Assembly: GCA_039602395.1 (NCBI GenBank)
Contig: JBCNJP010000006.1
Coordinates: 45,630,428-45,694,427, forward strand
Direction of reading: 5' to 3'
From: Deinandra increscens subsp. villosa
Taxonomy: Eukaryota; Streptophyta; Magnoliopsida; Asterales; Asteraceae
Length of the DNA stretch: 64,000 bases
Part shown: positions 1 to 10,296 of the stretch, in pieces
Layout: every line of letters begins with the position of its first letter
Numbering within the stretch: the first letter of the stretch is position 1
Notes under the pieces: generated by a model
What the model saw: the letters and a program-made list of their open reading frames with translations, nothing else
Database searches by the model: none
Told to the model about the DNA's origin: nothing
Made by a program: the position numbers and the translations under genes

Positions 1-269
1 TCTTGTTTACTATCTAATCGTGATTGGATAAATAATCATCCTACTTGTTCGTTGCCTAAAGTGTAACCCTGTAGCGTACCGCATTGGTAACATTGAAGTT
101 ATCCGACTATTGGACACCTAAACCAACATTCCAGTCCTTTTTGAGAGATCCTTGACTGCTCTTGTCTTATCTCAGAGTACCTGTTTCTTAGAGTAGTTAG
201 AGAACAAAGATTCACTTTCCTTTTGTCTTCTCCCAACATCTATATGAAGTATCTTTTAAGAGCTCTGGT
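1..269 (-). other. noncoding tail downstream of extra ORF fragment
   Basis: No reading frame of note. On the minus strand this follows the stop of the fragment at 270-1161. It contains one CGTACC motif (near position 76), like those scattered through the Sirevirus noncoding regions in this window, so it is probably the 3' noncoding part of the same older element, whose LTR would lie outside the window. Confidence 0.35.
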
Positions 270-1161
270 TTACTCTGCTTTAGTTAGAGGAGCCCGAATG
301 ATCTTTTGAGTCTCTTCAACCTTCATCTTCTCATAGTTAGCACTATCATTTTCAAGTTTCTTAATCAGCTTTAGATCACTGTCCTCTTGCACAATTAGTG
401 ACATCATGTCATAAAGCTCATTTGCAGAGGTCAGGTTCATATTTTCAGTTGTTCCCCATCCTCTAGCAATAATAATCTCTCTCCATTGCTTCAAGAGTTC
501 CCAGTTGGCATCATTCTTAGCAAGTCTGATCTTCTGTTTTTCTCTTTCGACTTCTTTATCAGCATCCCTTGCTATTTTATGTTGCCTTTTGTTCTTTGAT
601 TCTTCCAGTTTGTTCATCTCATCCACAATTGACCTTCTTTTGGCTTCTTTAATGATGTTAAGAACAACATCATTACCTTGATATATTTGCATATCATCTT
701 GAAGCTTAAATGCCTCAGCCATTTCTTTGTCCATTCTTACAAGCATATCTTCTGCAAATGCTGAGTTAATCATGACAACATCATTAGCAGGAAGGGTAGT
801 TTCTTGCACATCCAGAAGCTTTACAACAGGCTCTGTGGCTTTCATCTTCTCAGCTGCGAACACTTTTGCAGGTATTTTTACACCTTCTCTGCTCATTTTC
901 TTCATCTTATTGATGTCTTTTAACTGATCAGCATGGCTCATCATTCTATTATTGAACTCTCTATCCAATGCTTTGTCAGCTCATTCTCTTCATCTTATTG
1001 ATGTCTTTTAACTGATCAGCATGGCTCATCATTCTATTATTGAACTCTCTATCCAATGCTTTGTCACAAAGTGTCCTCCTATCAAGGTCTTCTTCATATC
1101 TGTTAATAATAGGAATAAAAGCAGTTCTGGAGTAATCTACCTTGTTTACAGGAGCCTCCAC
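270..1161 (-). pseudogene. C-terminal part of a retrotransposon extra ORF, frameshifted
   Basis: Two minus-strand frames encode a Lys/Glu-rich, heptad-like protein (stretches such as VDEMNKLEESKNK and DADKEVEREKQKIR) that looks coiled-coil. An 88-bp tandem duplication at the frame break repeats the segment ending NKMK; 88 is not a multiple of three, so the duplication itself explains the frameshift. I recognise no enzymatic motif. By position, on the same strand as Sirevirus A and just outside its 3' LTR, I infer the 3' extra ORF of an older Sirevirus-like element into which A inserted. It could also be a piece of an unrelated coiled-coil gene. Confidence 0.5.
891..1066. repeat. 88-bp tandem duplication
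   Basis: The segment beginning GCTCATT at 891 is repeated from 979, almost unchanged, ending at CTTTGTCA in both copies. The offset is 88 bp. It lies inside the extra ORF fragment and breaks its frame. Confidence 0.9.
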
Positions 1162-2345
1162 ATTCTTGTACTCAACCTTGAACCTTTTCTCATATTCTGC
1201 CTACAGAACTTCATCATCAGTCATTTTCTTCTTCCCTCCCAAGATTGGGATCATCAGAAAGGTAAGTAATCACTTTGTCACTGATGACAACTATCTTGAC
1301 ATACTTAGGTAGTGGTTCAATTTTACCTCACATGATCCTGGTTTATGTTTGGCCCAGTAGTTGGCCAAATTTCATTCACAATGTCTTCTTCCACATGAAC
1401 AGTAGAATCACAAGAAAATTTTCTAAGTGATCCCTAGCAGGTGGTTAGTAAGGCCCAAAACAATCAAATAGCCTCTTTCATCTTTAATTCCTCCTAAGTC
1501 GATAGGAGGGGCTTTAATCTGAAGAACATGCTCTGGTACAACAAGTGGGAATGGGGAAAATGTCAACCAGGATAAGTTTATGTCCTGATGACTAGCTAAC
1601 AGCATGGTTAATGTTTCAGCTTCTTCCCATATATTTGCCTGTGTAAACTGACATCTGATTGGATGTGCTGCATCTGCTGAGAAGTACATGACTGAGTTAA
1701 GTTCATCCTCCGGAGTAACTATCAGCTCCGAGGTAACTTGGTCATCATCAACAACCAAGGCAAGTTCTGAGGTATTTGTTTCACCCGGGATAACACTCAC
1801 TTCCGGGGTAATTTGTTCACCGGGAGTAATGTTCTCTCTCGAGATAACATCTTCAGCTTCTGAGGTAACCATGGTTTCACTTACCTCAGGTGAAATTAAT
1901 TCTTTGTAATCCTTCAGAACATCCTCTATTTGCTCATCAGCAATGTCCATATCTACTTTATATATACCATCAATGGAGGTAGGAGGATCTTGGACATTTT
2001 GATCATTATCAGCAGTACCTTCTTTCAAAACACTCTCAACTTCTTCATCATCTTTCTTTTCATCATCCTCATCCTTTTCTACAATTTCAGTTTTAGCCTC
2101 TAAGTTAACTCTTTCTTCTTTAGCTATTTTCCTCATCTCTGGAGTGATGAAGTCTCTTTCTATTATCCTTTGAATTTCTCTGATAGAAGCAGGAAGAGCC
2201 ATTATAGTTATCATAGTGAGGAGAAAGAGCTCCTTCAGGTTGTCTTGCTATGGAGCTACTGCAAGAATGTCAGTCACTGAGACTTGTTTTCATGCTTCTT
2301 CTATAGTAAATGGTTCTATTCCAACAGACTTAAACAACTTCATTC
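1162..2345 (-). pseudogene. N-terminal and acidic part of the same extra ORF fragment
   Basis: On the minus strand the sequence beginning next to the LTR boundary at 2351 is coding-like but interrupted by stops. It then runs open from 2214 to 1423 as an acidic protein (EKDEDDEKKDDEEVE) followed by a Pro/Glu/Thr/Ser-rich stretch with short degenerate repeats of the type SELIVTPE, ITPEVSVIPGE and ENITPGEQ. Between 1423 and 1161 the frame is broken again. No signal peptide or membrane segment is visible. It continues at 270-1161. Sirevirus A probably inserted into this older element, truncating it. Function unknown. Confidence 0.45.
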
Positions 2346-2350
2346 TGACC

Positions 2351-2708
2351 TGTAAAACACAGATACGGATCTTACTAATGCATGATCACGATTGATTCGA
2401 GAATACACAAGGTAAATAACGTTTTGTTTGATTGATAGCAAGCTCAAGGTTACAGAGAGAGAACATAGAGCAAACACCTAAGATTACACACAGTTATGAA
2501 CTCAACTCTCACAACTACTCTGAAACACAAGAGATAAAACTATTTATATGGTTCTGCCCGGCGTACCAATTAACCCACGTACTAGATGGTTCGTGGCTGC
2601 ATACCATCTGGTCCGTCGACTGATACACTAAGACCAGAACTTACAAAACGATCAATACAATGACAAAATGCCTAGACCTAGCATTAGACATAATAACATG
2701 TTCTAACA
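2351..2708 (-). mobile_element. 3' LTR of Sirevirus A
   Basis: Read on the minus strand, this 358-bp segment starts TGTTAGAACATG and ends TTTTACA, giving the TG...CA ends of an LTR. It has a TATAAATAG box (plus-strand positions 2540-2548) preceded by GGTACG motifs. Its start matches the LTR starts at 49249 (minus) and 55143 (plus) in this window. The sequence inside the element is a purine-rich tract, a decayed polypurine tract. No primer site follows the other end, so it is the 3' LTR; beyond it lies a different coding fragment. Confidence 0.75.
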
Positions 2709-2819
2709 AACTCTGCCTTGTCTTGCGCTAGTCTTCAGAAGCTTTTGTGTAAGTCTTCTTCCAATATTGCCTTCTGTTATTTCCAGCATGAATTCCAAAA
2801 GCATAACAGACTCTAATCA

Positions 2820-3564
2820 CTCTTTGAAACTACAAGGCTTGCTCAGCATCCTCAGCCTTGTATAGTATTTTGTTGTGATAGAGCTTGTCAATGTCTGCTT
2901 CAGAAAGGTTAATCAACCACATCGGATCAAAGATCCTAACCACCTTGTTCTCTTCTTTGACAACAATCACTGCTTCTCCAGTATACTCATCATAGTACCA
3001 CCATCTCAAAGTCTTTATGAAATTCTGCTCTAGCCCTTTCAAAGGTATCTTCTTGAGTTGAATAGGCTTCTTGTACTTTAATACTACAACTGCTCTTCCA
3101 GCTTTCGGATGAATATATGTTGGATGATCAGTGTACTTCGGTCTTTGAGGATTTAAAAATCTGAATCTCTATTGACATTCTTCAAGCAACTTGTTTTTGA
3201 AGAATTCAGTCGAAGGATGTTCACCATAATTCAAGAATGGTTTTCTAGATAACTCCCTCACACCGCAGACTGGCAAAGTATCAAATCTTTTTGCATTCTT
3301 CAAGTAGATAATACCAAATTCCTTCTTTAAAGCATAACACTTGAGCTGCGAGTCAAACATCCAACTGATAATATTCCCAGTGGCTACACCTCTGTTTTCA
3401 AAGAATTTCTTCTGATCAACAACTTTTGTAGGGTTCACCACAGGGATCTTCTTAGATCTTTGTTCTTTCATCCACTCATCAAACAACCTTCTCTTCTCAT
3501 GTTCCTTTGAAAATTTATCAGATTCATCTGATTCTGGTTGTTTCTCAGATTCTTTCTTCTTCAA
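2820..3564 (-). pseudogene. Sirevirus A extra ORF, C-terminal part
   Basis: Two minus-strand open stretches (3564-3169 and 3042-2830) are linked by a short broken region that still reads as protein. The product is Lys/Glu-rich at its start, then a more globular part with aromatic residues (KTLRWWYYDEYTGEAVIVV). I see no catalytic motif, no zinc finger and no convincing membrane segment, so an envelope role is not supported by the sequence. It is the last coding region before the 3' LTR. An in-frame stop follows EECQ at 3169. Confidence 0.5.
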
Positions 3565-3663
3565 CTCCTTCTCAACTCCTTCCTCATCATCTCTTGCAAA
3601 GAAATTAAATTCTCCAGATTGATCATTATTAGTAAAATTACCATAGACTTTCGGATCATCTGG

Positions 3664-4044
3664 TTATTCTTCTACAGTCATATCTTCAACCTCTACATGT
3701 TCCTCTTCATACTCAAACTCATCATCTGAATCTTCTTCTTTGTGTGGCTCAGCAAAAGGAGCTTTATCAACATCTTCAATATTCAGAGCATATATCCTAG
3801 CAAGTTGCTCTTTCGAATATTGATGTAAAATCTCTCCTTCTTCAATAGCAACTCTTGTAATCGGAGTCACATCATATACATCTCTACCCGATGGCTCCCC
3901 CTGAGATGCAGCAGCAGATGTTCCAGCTGCACTAGAAACACCAGAACCATCTCCACCAACACCTCCTTCTGGGTTATCCATATCATTCAAATACGTTGAT
4001 ACATCATCGTCTTCTCTACAAGCTTCTTCAGGATTTGGTCTCAT
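3664..4044 (-). pseudogene. Sirevirus A extra ORF, acidic low-complexity segment
   Basis: A 126-residue minus-strand frame rich in Gly/Ser/Ala then Asp/Glu (EEDSDDEFEYEEEHVEVED). It lies between the basic, Ser-rich segment at 4092-4835 and the C-terminal segment, and is probably one part of a once continuous protein. Only composition can be stated; such regions are typically disordered. Confidence 0.45.
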
Positions 4045-4091
4045 CTCTCCCTGAGCAGGTAAAGATATTAGTAAACGGTTTAGCTGCTCAC

Positions 4092-4835
4092 CTAGAGAGA
4101 GAGAGAAATTTGTTGTAGCCGAGCAATCTCACGATCCTTTGTTCGATCATGAGTCAACAGCTCTTTAACAGTATCCTTTTTACCTTGAATTTCATTAGCT
4201 TGCTGACGATTTGTAGACCCTAATTCATCAAGTCTAGTTTGATTTAAAGCAAGCTTTAAGTCAGCACAAGAGATTGTTGATGTTGTAGGAGAAGCAGTAG
4301 TTGAAGCAGAAGCAGAACTCGAAGAATTTTTGACAATCAACCTTCGAACATGTGGACCACCAGAACTTTGAATATTAGCAGTGGTTGTGGTTGGTTGACT
4401 TGGAATAGAAGACCGTTTTGTAACTTTTTGCTTCTTGCTAGGCGGACTGCCACCAGCTTTTCTAGCATCAGCAAGGAACGAGCCCTGATTCACCATCATC
4501 TTCGGCCTAGACATATGCTTCATACGCTTCCCAGTAGATACCATCGGGGCTTTTCCTTTATCAGCAGTCACTGTTTGTCTCGCTGATTCCTCAACAGATG
4601 GAGTATAAGATGGATCATCATCATCATCTCTATCAGCAGATCGTTTTGAAAGATGCTCAAACCTAGAGATATCTTCATTTCTTGAAGTCAGATAAGCAAG
4701 ATGACCTTTTGAACCTTTCTTTACCATAATACCCCTGGAATTATGCAAAATTTCCACATAATCACCAGAATCAGAACTAGTATCAGACGAACTCGCATCA
4801 TCATCGTCTTCAGAAACAACCTTAGAACCAGCCAC
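4092..4835 (-). pseudogene. Sirevirus A extra ORF, Ser/basic-rich central segment
   Basis: A 247-residue minus-strand frame. It starts with acidic Ser/Asp runs (EDDDDASSSDTSSDSGDY), has a basic cluster resembling a nuclear localisation signal (PPSKKQKVTKR), then a Ser/Thr/Ala-rich linker and a short helix-forming C-terminus with Gln/Asn/Lys. A glutamine-rich broken stretch lies just upstream (about 4860-4950). The composition suggests a flexible, possibly nuclear protein segment. I cannot assign a function. Confidence 0.45.
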
Positions 4836-4954
4836 ATCATCTTCTCTTTCAGGAATAATTGGATCATGTTGAACTTGCCCAGTTTATTGTTGTTGCTATT
4901 GCACAGGTGCAGAAACAGTAGGTTGCTGTTCTATAGGTTGTTGAACTGGCATAT

Positions 4955-5846
4955 CTAGGTCATCTTCTTCATTTCTTCTTCCTCAATAGGATTACCATTT
5001 TCATCATATTCTAGTTCATCATCAGTACTATCAGGATGTCTTGCAGCACCATCAGCTGGAGCCACATAGTTTGGTTTTGCCAAATGACCAATCAATCCTT
5101 TTACCGGAGGAGCCATGTTTGCTCCTTTCCTCTTTTGATATACCGGCAGTTTACCCACAACAACTTCATTCATGTGCTTCAATTGTAAGACAGAATCTGG
5201 ATTCTTCAGAAGATTCAGATGTAGATCATTTAAGATCATTTGAAGAAATCTCGGATACATAACACTCTTGTTTTGCTTTGACAGGATGTTCTCTTTCATG
5301 TAGTCAAATATCCATCCAGAAAAGTTGAACTCTCGGTTCATCACCAAAGCAGTGAAGAAAGATAAAATCTTCATGTCAAACTCTTCATGACCCCTTAGTC
5401 GATTACCAAAACACCTGATTATCACGTGCATCAGATATTTATACGGAGGACTCAGATTCGCTTTAAGAAACCAGGAAGCATATATATTTCCATCATACTT
5501 CACCCTCCTCAGCAATGCAACCATGTCTATCTGATCAAATTCTTTTGGAAACGCCAATTGATCATTGAATCTTAAAACTCTTCTAACGTCATCTTCAGAC
5601 ACAACAACATCCGTCTGATTAATCCTTACACGAATTACAGAAGGCACAACCGGGCAATCCACTTGTGCAAAAAGTCCAGAACATGGTGAGAAGATCTTTG
5701 TACGGTGTACATTCATGAGTAGCAGCATAATAAAATCTCGATATTTGCAAAAATTCAAATATCCCTCCAAAGTGAGATCTCCATTTTGTAAACGCCCCGA
5801 GATAAGCACATATGTTATGTTCGTCATTTGACTTTAAAGCTGCCAT
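4955..5846 (-). pseudogene. Sirevirus A extra ORF, N-terminal domain
   Basis: The minus-strand frame from 5827 to 4955 encodes a globular-looking domain of roughly 230 residues followed by an acidic tail (EEEEMKKM). Another ATG lies slightly upstream at 5846 (MAALKSNDEHN), in a different frame that stays open to 5619, so either the start is at 5827 or an early frameshift exists. No known catalytic motif is seen. A TATAAAAG box with GGTACG motifs lies about 680 bp upstream on the same strand (6521-6528), and a GTAGGT donor-like site follows a CTACAG in the presumed leader, so this ORF may have had its own spliced transcript. Confidence 0.5.
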
Positions 5847-5939
5847 TTATGAAAAATTCACAAACAATAATTATCATTAAAATAATTAGATAGAATCAAA
5901 ACCGCTTACAATTGACTCTAATTTGATTTCAAACGTTCA

Positions 5940-6575
5940 AACGTTGAACTTTTGAAAAAATTAGTCAACGGACCACGTCACGTACCACTTTGGTCAGAAG
6001 GACCACTCTGGTACGGACGGACCAAAAATGTTGATCACGTACCAGAAAAGTCAAACGTACCAGATACGGACCACTTTAGACCACGTATCATATCTGGTAC
6101 GCCGCGTACCACATGGTACGGCGGACGAACAGTTTACCGAAGAATCAATCACGATTTTAACACCCAAATCTGTGTTTGTTTTGAAATCGACCAACAGGGT
6201 TTTAATCTATACCAAACACCGACCAAAGGTGTGTTCAAAACTGATTGAAATAGTCTTTAACCCCTTTAACCAACCCCGGGTTCGGTTTCATGAAAAACCG
6301 AGGCTTTATCACTAAAAATCAAAAGATTAAGAACACGAAAATGAAATCTAAGACCATGAGAAGATGCGCAATCCTTGTACCTACCTGTAGCAACGAAAAA
6401 TTCGAGCAGAGGTTCGTTATGAAGTGAGAAATCGAACAAAAACTATCACGGGCGATTTAGGGTTCGCAGAGGTTTGTGAATGTGGTACGTAGGTTATGCA
6501 GGAAACCTACCACATTTGCCCTTTTATATGCGAAGTGGTCCGCCTGACGTACCACATGGTACGTCCGGACCATAT
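5940..6575 (-). promoter_or_regulatory. putative internal promoter of the extra ORF, with GTACC motif clusters
   Basis: The minus strand carries TATAAAAG (plus-strand 6521-6528) directly preceded by GGTACGTCAGGCGGACCA. The LTR of the same element has GGTACGCCGGGCAGAACCA in front of its TATAAATAG. A second cluster of CGTACCA/TGGTACG/GGTCCG motifs occupies 5965-6120, within the leader. The leader also contains CCTAAATC, typical of plant 5' UTRs, and a possible splice donor near 6385. The resemblance to the U3 promoter is directly visible; promoter activity is inferred. Confidence 0.5.
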
Positions 6576-6579
6576 TTCT

Positions 6580-7894
6580 AAAAAAATTACTAATTTGCCC
6601 TTGTTCTTTTAAATTTGACATTTACACCCAAAACTTCAAACTTTATTCAAAATTGAAACATGATGAGCTGATTCGAGCTTCGATTACGGTTCTATCAACA
6701 AAAATTTTGCCGTTTCTGCATTCAGTTGATCAAAAAATAAAGCAGAAGTAAAATCTTTTTGAATTTTATCAACTTTATATCAAAACACACTAAAATCTTT
6801 TTGATTTTTCAAATTTATGCTAAAACACACCGACATTCATTTTGAGTTTTTCTAAAATAACAAACCAACAGAAAACAGAAATATAAATGCAACAATTTAT
6901 GTTTTTGTGAGAATGATCGCAACATAAGATCATACCAGTGAGATGCACTTAACACATTTCAATTTCAATCTAATCAGCATGCAAGTCAAGTAGTCCACGA
7001 ATACAACATTTTCATGTTTATTTCAGTCAAATCAAATCAGCTTTACTGCTTTCTAATATGAATTAGTTATATTTATCAAGCACAGAAATCATGGTACCCA
7101 CAAATTCAAATAATTAAGAATCTGACTTATGATATTTTTTATTTTTCTTTTATTCACCACAGAATATTCACAGATATAAGTTGCTCATAGTGTTTCATGT
7201 AAAAATAAATCAGAACCCTAAACAAACAACAATTAGGTCGGCCTTGTGAGCACGCAGAGAAAGTCCGATTGTTTAGGAAAATAAGAAAACAAAACAAGTT
7301 GAAATTGTATAACTCAACAAAAATCAGGTTGGTACTCCCGTACACACAGAGAAAGTCTGATGAGTTATACGAAACACCAAAGAAAATAAAGCAGGACGTC
7401 AAACGAACAACAATCAGGTCGATCTTTCGGTACGCAGAGAAAGTCTAATCGTTTGACAAAATAAAGAAAATCAAACAAGTTTAAATCTTTCAAAAGAAGC
7501 ATGCATACACTAGAAAACTTATTTATTCTATTTTTTATTTTTCATCTAATATCAAGATTACACAACCACAAGAATCATGTTGAACCACAGATTTCAGGCA
7601 ATCGTTATGTTTATATCATACTAGAAAGTATCAGATATTGATTGACACATTTAATGAAACAAACAAGAACCTACAGCCTTTCAATCTATTTTATCCACGA
7701 TCAGTAACATTCACTGATGTACTATCATTTCTCACGAGGTTGAATCACATTTCTCAATTTTTTAATTTTTCCAATTTTTTTATGCTTTTCATTTTTGAAT
7801 ACAAGAAAACACACTATTTTTGTATTTTTCCATAATTCTCCCCTAAAAAGCATAAAACATAAAAAAAAATTAAAAAATGATCAACTGAACCAGT
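6580..7894 (-). other. noncoding spacer between RNase H and extra ORF of Sirevirus A
   Basis: AT-rich, no coding frame. It is collinear with 49560-50760 in Sirevirus B: both have the paired 'aaaacacac...aatctttttgattttt' blocks, then the three hairpin repeats, then a T-rich tract with short C-runs resembling extra polypurine tracts (on the minus strand). Conservation of a 1.2-kb noncoding block in two decayed elements suggests it was functional in the family. Confidence 0.6.
7217..7457 (-). repeat. three covarying hairpin repeats (Sirevirus A)
   Basis: Three units at about 90-bp spacing: 7217-7277, 7307-7370 and 7398-7457. Outer stems are CCTAAACAA/TTGTTTAGG, GTATAACTCA/TGAGTTATAC and GTCAAACGA/TCGTTTGAC, all perfectly complementary within a unit but different between units. 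The enclosed core is conserved (on the minus strand GACTTTCTCTG followed by CGACCTGATTGTTG). Elements B and C carry the same core. Confidence 0.85.
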
Positions 7895-9373
7895 TTACTT
7901 GGCATTCAACCGAGTAACCCCATTGATTTCCAATAAAAATTGAAAGCGAGTTTTATCAAACGCTTTCATGAATAAATCAGCTCTCTGAAAATCCATGTGA
8001 ATTTTCTGCAAATGAATTAGTTTCTTCTCATAGTAATCACGGATAAAGTGATATCTTATGTCAATGTGCTTAGTTTTTTAATGTTGAACATGAATTTTCG
8101 TGATTAAAATAGCAGCCGAGTTATCAATATAAATGGGAGTAGTCAAAAAAATCAAACCATAGTCGAGTAACTGCTGTTGTATCCACAGAACCTGTGAACA
8201 GCAACTTAAAGCGGCCACATACTCCGCCTCCGTAGTAGACGTTGCAACCGAAGTTTGTTTCTTGCATTGCCATGACACGAGCCTCTCCCCCATAAACTGA
8301 CATCCAGCGGTAGTAGACTTGAAATTGATTTTACAGCCACCAAAATTCGAGTCAGAATAAGATGATAACTCGAACTTATTATCATTAGGGTATCATATAC
8401 CGAGATTCGGTTTGCCCTTCAAATAAGCAAAAATCTGTTTTACTGCTAACATATGTGAAGCTTTGGGAGCTGCCTGGTGCCTAGCACACAAGCACACAGC
8501 AAACATGATATCCAGACGAGAAGCAGTTAAGTACATAAGGGAACCAATCATGACACGAAACAATGTCGGATCAACATTGTCACCAGATTCATCTGGTTCA
8601 AGGCCATGTGAAACCTGGATAGGTGTACTTGGAATCTGGACGTCTCCAATCTTGAAACGAGCCAAAATATCAGACACATATTTTGATGAAAAAATATGCC
8701 TTTGACAGATTGAAGGACTTGAAGACCCAGAAAGAAACCCATCTCCCCTATAGAACTCATCTCGAACTTTGTTTGCATGACACGTTCAAATTCTTTGCAT
8801 AATTTATCATTTGTGCTTCCAAATATAATATCATCATAAACTTGGACAAGCAGCAGATCCTTCCCAAACTTCTTTGAAAACAGTGTGCAATCCACTTTGC
8901 CACGTTGAAACCCATTTTCAAACAGGTGTGTAGATAATGTCTCATACCAAGCTCGTGGAGCCTGATGAAGACCATACAAAGCTTTGTCTAGCTTATACAC
9001 CCGTTCAGGAAACTCTGGATCATAAAAACCAGGCGATTGCTTCACATATACTTCTTCACGAATTTTCCCATTGAGAAAAGCACTTTTGAGATCCATCTGA
9101 TATACTTTGAATCCATGATGTGCTGCGAAAGCCAGAAAGATCCTGATAGCCTTAATTCTTGCTACAGGAGCATATACTTCATTAAAATCAATTCCTTCAA
9201 TCTGAGAGAAACCTTGAACCACCAACTGAGCTTTGTTTCTGAAAATGATACCGTGATCGTCTTTTTTACATTTGAAAACCCATTTAGTTCCACAAGGTTC
9301 TTTAGAACTAGCGGGTAAATCAACGAGATGCCAAACGCCTAATTTCTGAAATTGCTGCAACTCTTCCTGCATA
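7895..9373 (-). pseudogene. Sirevirus A reverse transcriptase and RNase H (broken)
   Basis: The minus strand encodes a copia RT starting MQEELQQFQKLGVWHLV, with KARLVVQG-like (KAQLVVQGF), YAPVARI, MDLKSAFLNG and LDKALYGLHQAPRAWYE motifs. The catalytic box reads VQVYDDIIFG: the usual YVDD has lost one residue (8830-8838), so RT would be inactive. The RNase H frame follows with MIGSLMYLTASR, STTEAEYVA and IYIDNSAA, containing the expected acidic residues, and continues after a stop near 8079 (VQH*KTKHID) to a stop at 7895-7897. Frameshifts lie near 8680 and 8390-8290. It catalyses cDNA synthesis in intact relatives. Confidence 0.85.
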
Positions 9374-9378
9374 GGTTC

Positions 9379-10028
9379 TGTTGGGTTATATAACTTTTAT
9401 CAAAACACGAGTACGCAGCGGAAAGAATCCTATGAATTAATCTAATTAACCGGTATTAGAATGTGTACCTTTTTAGCTCGGCAAGACTTGATCTCTTGGA
9501 GGATTTGAAGTAAATCCCTCTACGATCGCACACACGACACACCAATGATATGTGCTAGCAATGATCACGAACTCCTCTTGATATGGGCTTGGTCGAACCA
9601 CACAAGAACCGAAACCTCCCTTGGGTTTTTCTTGTTGCCGAATTCGAGAGGAAGGAGAGAAAGATTTAGGGTTTTTCTTTATCAGATAAAGCAGCAACTA
9701 ATCCTTAAACCCAGAGGGTCTATTTATAGGATTAGAATACTTGATAAACAAGTAAAAGGATAGGCATAGGAGCCCTAGTCGAAATCCACTAGAGGCCCTA
9801 TCCAAAGCCTTCTCTCAATTGTAATCCAATTACAACTCTCTCTAATTACAACTAACACCCCTGTTAACAATTAACTTGTCAGTTTTTAACGAAACCTCGT
9901 TAAATATTCGTGATAAATATTAATTAACCATTAATTAATATTAATACATTTGGTGTCGAGACGTGTGACCCCGTAGGCTTAAATAACTTCCGGACATACG
10001 CTTACTATTACATGATCATATCCCTACA
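9379..10028 (-). mobile_element. 650-bp solo LTR inserted in the RT gene
   Basis: The element starts TGTTGGG and ends CCCTACA (plus strand) and is flanked by the 5-bp target duplication GGTTC at 9374-9378 and 10029-10033. Removing it and one GGTTC rejoins the RT frame (DASWVEP | MQEELQ). On the minus strand it has a TATAAATAG box (plus-strand 9719-9727) followed by an AACCCTAAA-type leader, so it points the same way as its host. No internal region is present, as expected of a solo LTR after LTR-LTR recombination. Probably copia; the family is not identified. Confidence 0.9.
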
Positions 10029-10296
10029 GGTTCTACCCAAGAAGCATCTTCCAACGCTTGATCGACATTGGTATGCTCAACTTGAGACAGAAAACAAGAA
10101 TGAAGCACTTCATTCTGAACCCCTGAATCCCTAATTTCAGCAATTAAAGCATTAACAGAATTAGACAATTGATGTCGTGTGCGCACTCCAGAATTCGGAT
10201 CACCAATAATATTCTCTTGAGGATGTATGTTATGAATCCGAAGAGTAGTTGAATCAGGAACCTCAATATTGTCTGCAAAATACCCATACATACCCT
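10029..10296 (-). pseudogene. Sirevirus A pol, linker upstream of RT
   Basis: The minus strand encodes VRTRHQLSNSVNA, CFLSQVEHTNVDQAL and DASWVEP, the stretch that precedes RT in copia polyproteins. It is cut at about 10296, after which no copia coding sequence is found, so the integrase and everything 5' of it has been lost or displaced. Confidence 0.75.

Larger units (their letters stand above)
2351..10296 (-). mobile_element. Ty1/copia Sirevirus A, 5'-truncated
   Basis: In transcription order (high to low coordinate): end of the integrase/RT linker, RT, RNase H, a 2-kb noncoding spacer with hairpin repeats, a separate extra ORF, and the 3' LTR. A large extra ORF between RNase H and the 3' LTR is known from some Sireviruses. 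The gag, protease and integrase part is missing beyond about 10296, where unrelated AT-rich DNA begins. A solo LTR of another family interrupts RT. Multiple stops and frameshifts show that it is dead. Confidence 0.75.

Noticed and set aside
2830..5846. Calling the extra ORF a viral envelope gene
   Set aside because: Only its position matches env-like genes; no signal peptide, transmembrane helix or fusion-like segment is visible, and much of it is acidic or disordered.
7217..7457. Hairpin triplet as tRNA genes or tRNA-like structures
   Set aside because: No cloverleaf, no A/B box or T-loop GTTCRA sequence, no CCA-like end; two-stem hairpins only.
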